From the NCBI RefSeq assembly GCF_003268775.1, contig NZ_QLSU01000014.1, forward strand, positions 1 to 64,000: a DNA stretch of 64,000 bases, written 5' to 3'. Shown in pieces: positions 41,337 to 48,512 of the stretch. The translations under genes were made by a program, and so were the position numbers. The stretch is from Paraburkholderia unamae. Lineage in GTDB: Bacteria; Pseudomonadota; Gammaproteobacteria; Burkholderiales; Burkholderiaceae. Numbering within the stretch: the stretch's first letter is position 1; each line of letters opens with the position of its first letter. The notes beneath the pieces are model-generated. The model was not told where the DNA came from. It saw only the letters and a program-made list of their open reading frames with translations, and ran no database searches.

Positions 41337-43364
41337 ATGCGCGACGATGTTCATCCGGCTACCGGGTTTGTGGCCGTTGTGTCCAATGGCTGGCCCACGC
41401 CGGCAATCCAGAAAGCGCACGAACGGTCGGAGACGTTCGGTCTGCATGCATCGGGCAGGCCCGATTACGATGTCCTTTCGGGCGTGGGACTCGAACTGAA
41501 ACGCGAACAGAACCGCGTGCTGTGCGTGCATGCCACGCCGGTGATGGAGACGCTGCACGAGCAGATTGTCAACACGCAAAGCATGATCGTGCTGACCAAC
41601 GCCGAAGGCTTGATCCTGCATTCGATCGGCGACGACGACTTTCTCCAGCGCGCCGAAAAAGTGGCCTTGCGACCCGGCGCGAACTGGGCCGAAGACCGCC
41701 AGGGCACCAATGCCATCGGCACCGCGCTCGCGGAGCGCTGCGCGATGGTGGTTCATGGCGACCAGCATTACCTCGCGGCGAACCGCTTTCTCACCTGCTC
41801 CAGCGTGCCGATCTTCGACCCGTACGGCGACGTGGTGGGCGTGCTCGACGTGACGGGCGATCATCGCAGTTATCACCAGCACACCATGGCGCTCGCGCGC
41901 ATGTCCGTGCAGATGATCGAGAATCATTTGTTCGCGACGACGTTTCAGGAAACGCTTCAGGTGTCGTTTCACGGCCGCCCGGAGTTTCTCGGCACGCTGA
42001 TGGAAGGCATCGTCGCGTTCACGAGCGACGGGCGCTTTCTCTCGGCCAACCGCAGCGCGCAGTTCCAGCTCGGCATGCCGCTCGCGGCGCTGCGCGCGCA
42101 TACGCTGTCGTCGTTGTTCCAGACCACGAGCGCGCAACTGATCGACCGCATGCGCGCGAGCCTCGAACCGCATCTGATGCTCAATCTCGCCAATGGCGCG
42201 GTCGTATGCGCGCGCGTGCAGTACCGGCGCGCGTCGCTGGCCGAAGGGAGCCGGCCGTTCACCGTGCATGGCGCTGCGCAACCGGCCGCGCGAGCGACGG
42301 TGCCCGCGCCGTCCGCGGGGCTTTCGCGCCTGAGCTATCTCGACACGGGCGACCCGCAGGTGGCGCTCGTGATCGCCAAGGTGCGCAAGGTGATCGGCAA
42401 GGACATTCCGCTGCTCATCACGGGAGAGACGGGCACGGGCAAGGAACTGCTCGCGCAGGCCATTCACAACGACTCGCCGCGCCGCGACCAGCCGTTCGTG
42501 GCTGTGAACTGCGCGTCGATTCCGGAATCGCTGATCGAATCGGAACTGTTCGGCTACGAAGAGGGCGCGTTTACCGGCGCGCGGCGCAAGGGCGCGGCGG
42601 GCAAGCTGTTGCAGGCGAACGGCGGCACGCTGTTTCTCGACGAGATCGGCGACATGCCGTATCCGCTTCAAGTGCGGCTCCTGCGCGTGTTGCAGGAGCG
42701 CGTGGTCAATCCGCTCGGCTCGACGAAGTCGATTCCCGTGGATATCGCGATCATCTGCGCGACGCACCGCGACCTGCGCGAGATGATCGCGCAGAACCGC
42801 TTCCGCGAGGACCTGTATTACCGGCTCAACGGCCTCGTGGTGCGCCTGCCGCCGCTGCGCGAGCGCAGCGATCTCTCGGTCGTGATCCAGAAGCTGCTAC
42901 AGCGCGAATCGCACGGGTGTGCGAGCAGGCCGCTCAGCGTCGCGCCCGACGTGATGGCGCTGTTCGAGCGCTGCGCCTGGCCCGGCAACTTCCGGCAGCT
43001 CGGCAACCTGCTGCGCACCGCCGCCGCGATGGTCGACGAGGATGGCGAGATCAGGCGCGAGCATTTGCCCGATGACTTCTTCGACGACCTGCGTTGCCGC
43101 ACCGAAGCGCGGCGCCTGCCCGATGCGCCTGAGGCGTCTGCTGCGTCCGCTGCATCGGCGGCATCGGCGGCATCGTCCGGGACGGAATCGTTCGCGATGG
43201 AGGACGCCCGGCTCGTGGACGTCACCGCGTCGATGATCGCGGCCACGCTCGCGCGGCACGGCGGTAACGTGTCGGCCGCGGCGCGCGCGCTGGGCGTGTC
43301 GCGCAATACCATCTACCGCAAAATGCCCGCCGCCGATTCCAGTCGCGGCTCCGGCGACGCCTGA
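41337..43364 (+). CDS. sigma-54-dependent enhancer-binding activator (AcoR-like, GAF-AAA-Fis)
   Basis: The protein has 675 residues. A GAF sensor lies at about 60-205 (GANWAEDRQGTNAIGTAL; FLTCSSVPIFDPYGDVVGVL). An intermediate PAS-like segment follows, then the AAA+ domain at about 335-570 with Walker A GETGTGKE (near 363), GAFTGA (near 410, contacts sigma-54) and FLDEIGDM. A C-terminal Fis helix-turn-helix ends the protein (GGNVSAAARALGVSRNTIYR). AcoR relatives switch on alcohol, acetoin or aldehyde metabolism when a substrate binds the GAF domain. It sits between the PQQ dehydrogenase and pqqA, both of which have sigma-54 promoter matches. GGAGGAGAG precedes the ATG at 41337. Confidence 0.9.
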   Translation: MRDDVHPATGFVAVVSNGWPTPAIQKAHERSETFGLHASGRPDYDVLSGVGLELKREQNRVLCVHATPVMETLHEQIVNTQSMIVLTNAEGLILHSIGDDDFLQRAEKVALRPGANWAEDRQGTNAIGTALAERCAMVVHGDQHYLAANRFLTCSSVPIFDPYGDVVGVLDVTGDHRSYHQHTMALARMSVQMIENHLFATTFQETLQVSFHGRPEFLGTLMEGIVAFTSDGRFLSANRSAQFQLGMPLAALRAHTLSSLFQTTSAQLIDRMRASLEPHLMLNLANGAVVCARVQYRRASLAEGSRPFTVHGAAQPAARATVPAPSAGLSRLSYLDTGDPQVALVIAKVRKVIGKDIPLLITGETGTGKELLAQAIHNDSPRRDQPFVAVNCASIPESLIESELFGYEEGAFTGARRKGAAGKLLQANGGTLFLDEIGDMPYPLQVRLLRVLQERVVNPLGSTKSIPVDIAIICATHRDLREMIAQNRFREDLYYRLNGLVVRLPPLRERSDLSVVIQKLLQRESHGCASRPLSVAPDVMALFERCAWPGNFRQLGNLLRTAAAMVDEDGEIRREHLPDDFFDDLRCRTEARRLPDAPEASAASAASAASAASSGTESFAMEDARLVDVTASMIAATLARHGGNVSAAARALGVSRNTIYRKMPAADSSRGSGDA

Positions 43365-43420
43365 AGCGTTCGGCGCAAGGCAGCCGCACCGGCTCCTTGC
43401 GCCGCTTCCTGTCACACGGG

Positions 43421-43458
43421 TGTTTCATCCTGTAGCACCCGTGTTCCGAAACGCAACA
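43421..43458. promoter_or_regulatory. paired upstream activator sites before pqqA
   Basis: TGTTTCATCCTGTAGCA (43421-43437) and TGTTCCGAAACGCAACA (43442-43458) share the TGTT-N10-(A/G)CA frame of the dehydrogenase sites and are 21 bases apart (two turns). The first also shares GTGTT-N-CATCC with the 40869 site. They lie about 130-170 bases before the pqqA -24 element. Confidence 0.55.
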
Positions 43459-43587
43459 CCACTGAGCACGCGAACGCTGCGGGCGTTGCGTGTTCGTCCC
43501 CCCTTACGTCTGCCGAAAGCACCGCGCTTTTGCGAATGCGCTATTCCCGCGTGGAGCGTTCGCTGCGCCGGTGCGGCTTGACGACAT

Positions 43588-43602
43588 CGGCATAACCCTT
43601 GC
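43588..43602 (+). promoter_or_regulatory. sigma-54 (-24/-12) promoter candidate of pqqA
   Basis: CGGCATAACCCTTGC keeps the GG-N10-GC spacing and the TTGC element; the -24 hexamer is CGGCAT instead of TGGCAC. A T follows TTGC, as is usual. The -12 element ends 64 bases before the pqqA start. Confidence 0.6.
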
Positions 43603-43666
43603 TTTGCACAATGCGGCCGCACATCCAGGCGGCACATCAACCCAATCGCAAACAAGGAGACACGCC

Positions 43667-43741
43667 ATGCAATGGACCACCCCTTCCTACACCGACCTGC
43701 GTTTCGGCTTTGAAATCACGATGTATATCGCCAATCGCTGA
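43667..43741 (+). CDS. pqqA: PqqA, coenzyme PQQ precursor peptide
   Basis: This 24-residue peptide includes WTTPSYTDLRFGFEITMYI and ends IANR. The core DLRFGFE-xx-xY matches known PqqA peptides (for example DLRLGLEVTLYISNR). Glu16 and Tyr20, the two residues joined and converted into PQQ by PqqE and later enzymes, are at their exact conserved positions. AAGGAGA lies 6 bases before the ATG. The gene is ordinarily missed because of its size. It is followed after 146 bases by pqqD, whereas the usual order is pqqABCDE. Confidence 0.95.
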   Translation: MQWTTPSYTDLRFGFEITMYIANR

Positions 43742-43887
43742 GCGCGCAGTGGCGTGCCGCTCGCGAAGCCATTCAGGCCAGGCGGGCGGTGCGCGGTTTC
43801 CGGCAAGACGATGAATGCATGGACTGCTAACGAACAGGAAGCGGACCGGCCAGGTGCAGTCCGGTTCTCGAAGCGGTCGAAAAAGAC

Positions 43888-44184
43888 ATGGCCCGTATGA
43901 ACTCCATAGAGCCCGATGCAGGCAGCGGCGTGCCGCTGCGTCCGCGCTTGCGCGGCATATACCGCTTGCAGTGGGAGGCGGCCCAGGACGCGTACGTGCT
44001 GCTTTATCCCGAGGGGATGGTGAGGCTCAATTCGAGCGCCGGCGAAATACTCGCGCGCTGCGACGGCGCGCACGAACTCGACGAGATCATCGGTGAACTG
44101 GAGGGGCTCTACCACACCTCCGAGCTTGCGCCCGACATCTATCGCTTTCTCGATCACGCGCGGCTGCGCGGCTGGCTCGACTGA
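43888..44184 (+). CDS. pqqD: PqqD, PQQ biosynthesis peptide chaperone
   Basis: The protein has 98 residues. The PqqD fold is recognisable from PRLRGIYRLQWEAAQDAYVL, LYPEGMVRLNSSAGEILARC and DGAHELDEIIGELEGLY, the core of the RiPP recognition element family. PqqD binds the PqqA peptide and presents it to the radical-SAM enzyme PqqE. Here it stands alone with pqqA: pqqB, pqqC and pqqE are absent from the window and must be elsewhere if PQQ is made. It converges on the cytochrome b561 gene with a 19-base gap. Confidence 0.88.
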   Translation: MARMNSIEPDAGSGVPLRPRLRGIYRLQWEAAQDAYVLLYPEGMVRLNSSAGEILARCDGAHELDEIIGELEGLYHTSELAPDIYRFLDHARLRGWLD

Positions 44185-44203
44185 TCCGGCGCCTGGCGAG
44201 GCG

Positions 44204-44731
44204 CTAGATCATGCGCTGCAAGACGCGATCGTTGAGCACGAAACGATGATAGAGCGCGGCCGCCACATGCAGGCAGATGAGCCCGAACAGCACCCACGCC
44301 AGCACCCCGTGAACGTCGCCCATGGCGTGCCCGAACGACGAGCCGGAGGGCGAGAGCGCGGGCAGCGGAACGATGCCGAACAGCGTGAGCGCCCACGCGC
44401 GCGAGGAGGCATTGATCCACCCGAGCACGGGCACCGCAACGAGCAGCGCATACAAGCCGAAGTGCGTGAGGCCCGACACCGCGCGCAGCAGCGGCGGCTG
44501 CGCGTCGGCGGGCGGCCGATGCGTCGCGCGCCAGATCACGCGGCACGCCATCGCGGCAAGGAGCGCGACGCCCACGCCCAGGTGCCACGCGATCTCGCCC
44601 GTGGGGCGCGTGTCGCGATGCACGTCGGGCATGGTCCAGCCGATCACGAACTGCGCCGCGACGAGGGCGACGACAAGCCAGTGAAGCAGACGCGCAACGA
44701 CGTCATAGCGCGAATTGGCGGCACGTTGCAT
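44204..44731 (-). CDS. cytochrome b561 (CybB family)
   Basis: This 175-residue protein has four transmembrane helices and the histidines expected for two b hemes (RLLHWLVVAL; IAWHLGVGVALLAA; GDVHGVLAW; ICLHVAAALYH). Such proteins oxidise or reduce quinones in the inner membrane, and in E. coli CybB works as superoxide:ubiquinone oxidoreductase. AAGGAG five bases upstream picks the ATG at 44731 over the GTG at 44737. Its closeness to the PQQ system may be incidental, since it is on the opposite strand with its own promoter. Confidence 0.9.
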   Translation of the reverse strand: MQRAANSRYDVVARLLHWLVVALVAAQFVIGWTMPDVHRDTRPTGEIAWHLGVGVALLAAMACRVIWRATHRPPADAQPPLLRAVSGLTHFGLYALLVAVPVLGWINASSRAWALTLFGIVPLPALSPSGSSFGHAMGDVHGVLAWVLFGLICLHVAAALYHRFVLNDRVLQRMI

Positions 44732-44831
44732 GGGCACTCCTTGCGGCGAGGATTCCGGTTGAAGTCGCCGATTTTAGAGCGCCTCCGCTTAACGGAGCAT
44801 TAAGCTCACGTGACAGGTGCCACCCTCGCGC

Positions 44832-46049
44832 TCACAGCCACGTGCCGCCCTGGCGCTCGCTCGGTTCCTCGCCGAGCGCGTCGAAGTCGTGAATCCAGCC
44901 GAGATGGTGCATCACGCCCTCGCGCGTTCCGAGGCGTGCATTGCGCGCCTGCGCAGCCGGGCCGTCGGGCAGATGCAGCACGTCCGCCGTGGAGATCGAC
45001 GCGTACTGCACCTTGCGCGTGCGGCCGCGGCGCAGGCGCTCGTACGCCTCCTGCGCCTCGCGCCAGTTGCCCGGTCCCGCCTTGGCCAGTTGCGCGGCGA
45101 GCACCACGGCGTCCTCGATCGACTGGTTCGCGCCCTGGCCGTGGTGCGGCACGAGCGCATGCGCGGCGTCGCCGATCAGGGTCACGCGGCCCTTGCTCCA
45201 GCGGCCGAGCGGCGGGCGATGAAAGAGGCCCCAGCGCTGGCTGACCGGCACCGCCGAAATCATCTGCACCACAGCCGGATGCCAGTCCTTGAAATGGCGC
45301 AACTGCTCGCCTTCGTTCGCCGGCATGACCCAGTCGCGCGACGGCCACGGCGAGGGATGGCGTTCGACGAGCAGGAAGTTCTGGTCGCCCTTGTCGCCAA
45401 TCGGATAGTGCAGCAAATGGCCGCCCGGCCCGACCCAGAACTGGATGGTCTCGGGGTCCGGCAGCAGGTCCATGCGTTCGGCCGGCACCACACCGCGAAA
45501 GCCCGAGCAACCCGAATACAACACGTCGTCGTAGCCGAGCATCCAGCGCCGTGTGATCGAGCGCGCGCCGTCCGCGCCGATCACGAGATCGGCTTCCACG
45601 CGCTCGCCGTTTTCAAACGTGAGGCTCACGTGCTCCGGGTGCTGCGCGAGATCGACTAGACGATGGCTGAGCTTGATGCGATCGAGGCCGACCGCCCTGG
45701 AGAGCACCGTTTGCAGATCGGCGCGATGCACGCCCCAATACGAGCCGCCGAATTGCGAGCGGTAATCGGGCTCGCCGCGATGATGGCCGATGAGCGCGCC
45801 GCTGCGCCCGTCGCGATAGACGAGGCCGGGCACCTCGGCGCATACCTTTTCGAATTCGGGGCGCAGTCCCATGCGCTCGTAGAAGCGCGTGGCGTTGGCG
45901 GAGAGCGCGACGGCCGCGCCCACCTCGCGCAGCTCGTCGGTCTGTTCGTAGAGCCGGGCGTCGATGCCGTGCTCGCGCAGCGCAAGGGCAAGCGTGAGGC
46001 CGCCGATGCCCGCGCCGACGATAGCAATCTTCAGATCGATCTGTTTCAT
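44832..46049 (-). CDS. FAD-dependent aromatic monooxygenase (salicylate/3-hydroxybenzoate hydroxylase type)
   Basis: The protein has 405 residues. The Rossmann FAD motif is IAIVGAGIGGLTLALALRE (residues 8-26), the DG motif is DLVIGADGARS, and the second FAD site is LIGDAAHALVPHHGQGANQS, as in group A flavoprotein hydroxylases. The family hydroxylates an aromatic ring with NAD(P)H and O2. The closest types by these motifs are salicylate, 3-hydroxybenzoate and 6-hydroxynicotinate monooxygenases; I cannot choose between them. It is divergent from a LysR gene. GGAGA precedes the ATG at 46049. Confidence 0.88.
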   Translation of the reverse strand: MKQIDLKIAIVGAGIGGLTLALALREHGIDARLYEQTDELREVGAAVALSANATRFYERMGLRPEFEKVCAEVPGLVYRDGRSGALIGHHRGEPDYRSQFGGSYWGVHRADLQTVLSRAVGLDRIKLSHRLVDLAQHPEHVSLTFENGERVEADLVIGADGARSITRRWMLGYDDVLYSGCSGFRGVVPAERMDLLPDPETIQFWVGPGGHLLHYPIGDKGDQNFLLVERHPSPWPSRDWVMPANEGEQLRHFKDWHPAVVQMISAVPVSQRWGLFHRPPLGRWSKGRVTLIGDAAHALVPHHGQGANQSIEDAVVLAAQLAKAGPGNWREAQEAYERLRRGRTRKVQYASISTADVLHLPDGPAAQARNARLGTREGVMHHLGWIHDFDALGEEPSERQGGTWL

Positions 46050-46116
46050 GGTGGTGTCTCCAATATCGGGTTTCCAGGCTTGAGCCTTTGACGGTATTGT
46101 CGGCACGCAACCTTCA

Positions 46117-46134
46117 TCCCACAATAAAATGGGA
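46117..46134. promoter_or_regulatory. TCCCA-N8-TGGGA dyad, possible LysR box
   Basis: This inverted repeat with an AT-rich centre (CAATAAAA) lies 30 bases before the LysR start and 68 bases before the monooxygenase start. It overlaps the shared promoter zone, the normal site for LysR binding. Confidence 0.45.
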
Positions 46135-46163
46135 GGAATCTGCTTCATCACTGGAATGAATGT

Positions 46164-47093
46164 ATGGAACTGGGCGAGATCGACCTCAACCTGCTGCTGC
46201 TGTTTCAGCGGCTCATGCAGGAACGGCGCGTGGCGAGCGTGGCCGAGCAGATGAACATGAGCCAGCCCGGCGTGAGCAACGCGCTCGCGAAACTGCGCCG
46301 CCTGCTTGGCGACCCGCTGTTCGTGCGCGGGCCGGGCGGCGTGGTGCCGACGCCCTTCGCGCTGCGGCTCGCGGAGCCGGTGGCGCAGGCGCTCGCCACG
46401 CTGCACGCGGCGCTCAACCCCGTCACGGGCTTCGATCCGTTGCGCGCCACGCGCACCATGACGATCGGCATGACCGATATTGGCGAAGTGGTGTTCCTGC
46501 CCGAGTTGCTGGAGCGGTTGTCGAGCGTGGCGCCGGGCGTGGCGCTCAACACGGTGCGCAACACGAGCGTCAATTTGAGCGACGAGATGGCCGAGGGCCG
46601 CGTCGATCTCGCCATCGGCTTGCTGCCGCAGTTAAAGGGCGGCTTCTACCAGCGGCGCCTGTTCGATCAGCGTTACGTCTGTCTCTTCAGGCGCGGCCAT
46701 GCGCTCGAAAGCGCGCCGCTCACGCTCGCCGCGTGGCGCGAGGCCGAGCATCTCGTGGTCGTTTCGGCGGGCACGGGCCACGGCCAGGTGGACGACTGGC
46801 TCAAGCGGCGGGGCGTGCGCCGCCAGGTGCGGCTCACGGTGCCGCACTTCATGAGCGTGGGCTATATCCTGCAACGCACCGACCTCATCGCCACGGTGCC
46901 CGAGCGGCTCGCGCTGCAACTGGCCAGGCCGTTCGCGCTCGGCATGTGCGCGCTGCCCATGACGCTGCCCGCCGCGCCCATCCATCTGCTATGGCACGCG
47001 CGCGTTCAGCATGACGAAGGAAATCGCTGGCTGCGCGATCTGGTGATCGAACTGTTTGCCGATACACCCGCGCCTGCGCGCAAGAGTCGATAG
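46164..47093 (+). CDS. LysR-family regulator (NahR/NodD-like branch)
   Basis: The protein has 309 residues. Its start LGEIDLNLLLLFQRLMQERR is typical of the NodD/NahR/LinR branch, and the helix-turn-helix has VAEQMNMSQPGVSNALAKLR. The effector domain contains RTMTIGMTDIGEVVFLPELL and the usual F-R-GH (LFRRGHAL) segment. This branch commonly responds to aromatic compounds such as salicylate, fitting its place divergent from the flavin monooxygenase, which it probably activates. Confidence 0.9.
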   Translation: MELGEIDLNLLLLFQRLMQERRVASVAEQMNMSQPGVSNALAKLRRLLGDPLFVRGPGGVVPTPFALRLAEPVAQALATLHAALNPVTGFDPLRATRTMTIGMTDIGEVVFLPELLERLSSVAPGVALNTVRNTSVNLSDEMAEGRVDLAIGLLPQLKGGFYQRRLFDQRYVCLFRRGHALESAPLTLAAWREAEHLVVVSAGTGHGQVDDWLKRRGVRRQVRLTVPHFMSVGYILQRTDLIATVPERLALQLARPFALGMCALPMTLPAAPIHLLWHARVQHDEGNRWLRDLVIELFADTPAPARKSR

Positions 47094-47134
47094 AAATAGT
47101 AAGGATCACTGATTAGAATGGCCGCGAACCCTTG

Positions 47135-48256
47135 CTACGGTTTGACGAGCACGCACCGGTTCTTGCCTTGCCGCTTCGCTTCATAAAGCCCGCGATCGGC
47201 GAGGCGGAACGTTTCAGGCACGCCGATCTGCCTCGCGATCCGCGCAATGCCGATGCTCACCGTCACGGTGTGCCCGGACCTGCACTCGCTTGCCACGGCG
47301 TCGCGAATCCGGTGAGCGAGCGTGTAAGCGCCTTGCCGGTCGCCTGAATAGATCACGCCGAATTCTTCACCGCCCAGGCGTCCGCAAACATGCGGGGTCG
47401 CGCAGTGCGCGATCGCCTGGGCTGCCGCAATCAGCACCTGGTCGCCCACGTCGTGCCCGGAGGTGTCGTTGATCTGCTTGAAGTCGTCGACGTCGATGAG
47501 CAGCAGCCAGTATTCGGCAGCCGATGGACGGCCACGACACTCGTCGATCGCCAGCATGAAACTGCGGCGATTGGGGATTTCGGTGAGCGCGTCGCGGTAG
47601 GCGAGCCGCGCCAGTTCTCGCTGCACGAGGAAGGTCTTTTTGCGCTCCTGTACGAACAGCACATTGAGCAGGAGCCCGAGCGCCAGGCCCGAGAGCGCGA
47701 ACAGCGCGATCCAGTTGCGCTCCGGCGCGTTCAGCAGTTCGCTCACCGCGCCGCGAGAGATGATGAGCCAGACGACGAGCGCGCTTGCCACGTAGTTGCA
47801 GGAGCCCGAGAACACCGGGGCCATGCCCACTATGATGGCAATGCCCATGGGGAGCACCCAGAACGCGGGGTGTTGCGTACCGGGCAGATTGGAGTGAAAC
47901 GCGAGCGCGGTGAAGGCCGCACAGGCGAAGCGGCCGAACCCGTCCATGCGGCGGCCGCGCGATGCGTACGTGATGCCCATCGAAGCGAGCATGCCGCCGA
48001 CCGCAATGAGCGTGTCCGGCGTGCTGAACCTCGCATTGGGATTGGCGAGGGCGCGCGACATGAGCCACGCCACGAGCCCGAACAACTGCACCGCTACGGC
48101 GAGGTGGCGCGAGCTTTGCGCGGCGCTTTCCCAGAACAACTTTCGTTCTTCATCGTCCTCGAAGCGGCTATGCGTTCCGGGCAATCCGGTTCTCCGTGCG
48201 TGCGGCATGCCTGCGACCACCACCATTGAATAGCGTTGCGAATTTGCGCGGCGCAT
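47135..48256 (-). CDS. membrane GGDEF diguanylate cyclase without I-site
   Basis: The protein has 373 residues. About six hydrophobic segments lie in the first 210 residues (LAVAVQLFGLVAWLMS; WIALFALSGLALGLLLNVLF) and form a MASE-like membrane sensor. The GGDEF domain is C-terminal, with active site RLGGEEFGV and DVDDFKQINDTSGHDVGD. The segment before it (TPHVCG) lacks RxxD, so product inhibition is unlikely. The frame is open to 48418. The ATG at 48256 has GAGG six bases upstream and is my choice; ATG codons at 48226 and 48208 are possible. Confidence 0.82.
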   Translation of the reverse strand: MRRANSQRYSMVVVAGMPHARRTGLPGTHSRFEDDEERKLFWESAAQSSRHLAVAVQLFGLVAWLMSRALANPNARFSTPDTLIAVGGMLASMGITYASRGRRMDGFGRFACAAFTALAFHSNLPGTQHPAFWVLPMGIAIIVGMAPVFSGSCNYVASALVVWLIISRGAVSELLNAPERNWIALFALSGLALGLLLNVLFVQERKKTFLVQRELARLAYRDALTEIPNRRSFMLAIDECRGRPSAAEYWLLLIDVDDFKQINDTSGHDVGDQVLIAAAQAIAHCATPHVCGRLGGEEFGVIYSGDRQGAYTLAHRIRDAVASECRSGHTVTVSIGIARIARQIGVPETFRLADRGLYEAKRQGKNRCVLVKP

Positions 48257-48440
48257 GGGTTGCCTCGCACGAGGCGACGGGCCTTGGCCGTTGAACCGGA
48301 GTGCCATGACGGGATATCGACACCCGTCCAGGCAGACTTTAGCGCAGTCCGAGCCCGACGCCGCGCGAGCCTGATCTGGCTCCCAATGGTTCTGCTCGCT
48401 GTCGTTCGATCGACACACCCGCTTGCCATTCCGGCGATTT

Positions 48441-48473
48441 CGTCATTTACATCACAATGTGATATAAATGACG
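48441..48473. promoter_or_regulatory. 33-bp near-perfect palindrome upstream of the ClC gene
   Basis: Outer arms CGTCATTTA and TAAATGACG enclose ATCACA-A-TGTGAT; only one base pair mismatches across 16-bp arms and the spacer is a single base. A one-base loop makes an RNA hairpin unlikely, so a protein operator is favoured. It ends 40 bases before the channel start. Confidence 0.7.
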
Positions 48474-48512
48474 GGGAGGGCGACACCACTGCTGCGCCCG
48501 GCAAGGGGAACC

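Larger units (their letters stand above)
43365..43666. other. 302-base pqqA upstream region
   Basis: It contains a 9-bp perfect inverted repeat (ACACGGGTG at 43414-43422 with CACCCGTGT at 43436-43444), which may end the activator transcript or be part of the enhancer. It also holds two TGT-N11-(A/G)CA sites and a -24/-12 promoter match. No gene is seen. Confidence 0.6.

Noticed and set aside
43742..43887. possible remnants of pqqB or pqqC between pqqA and pqqD
   Set aside because: All three frames were read. They give short Arg-rich peptides with no PqqB or PqqC motif, so there is no evidence for decayed genes.
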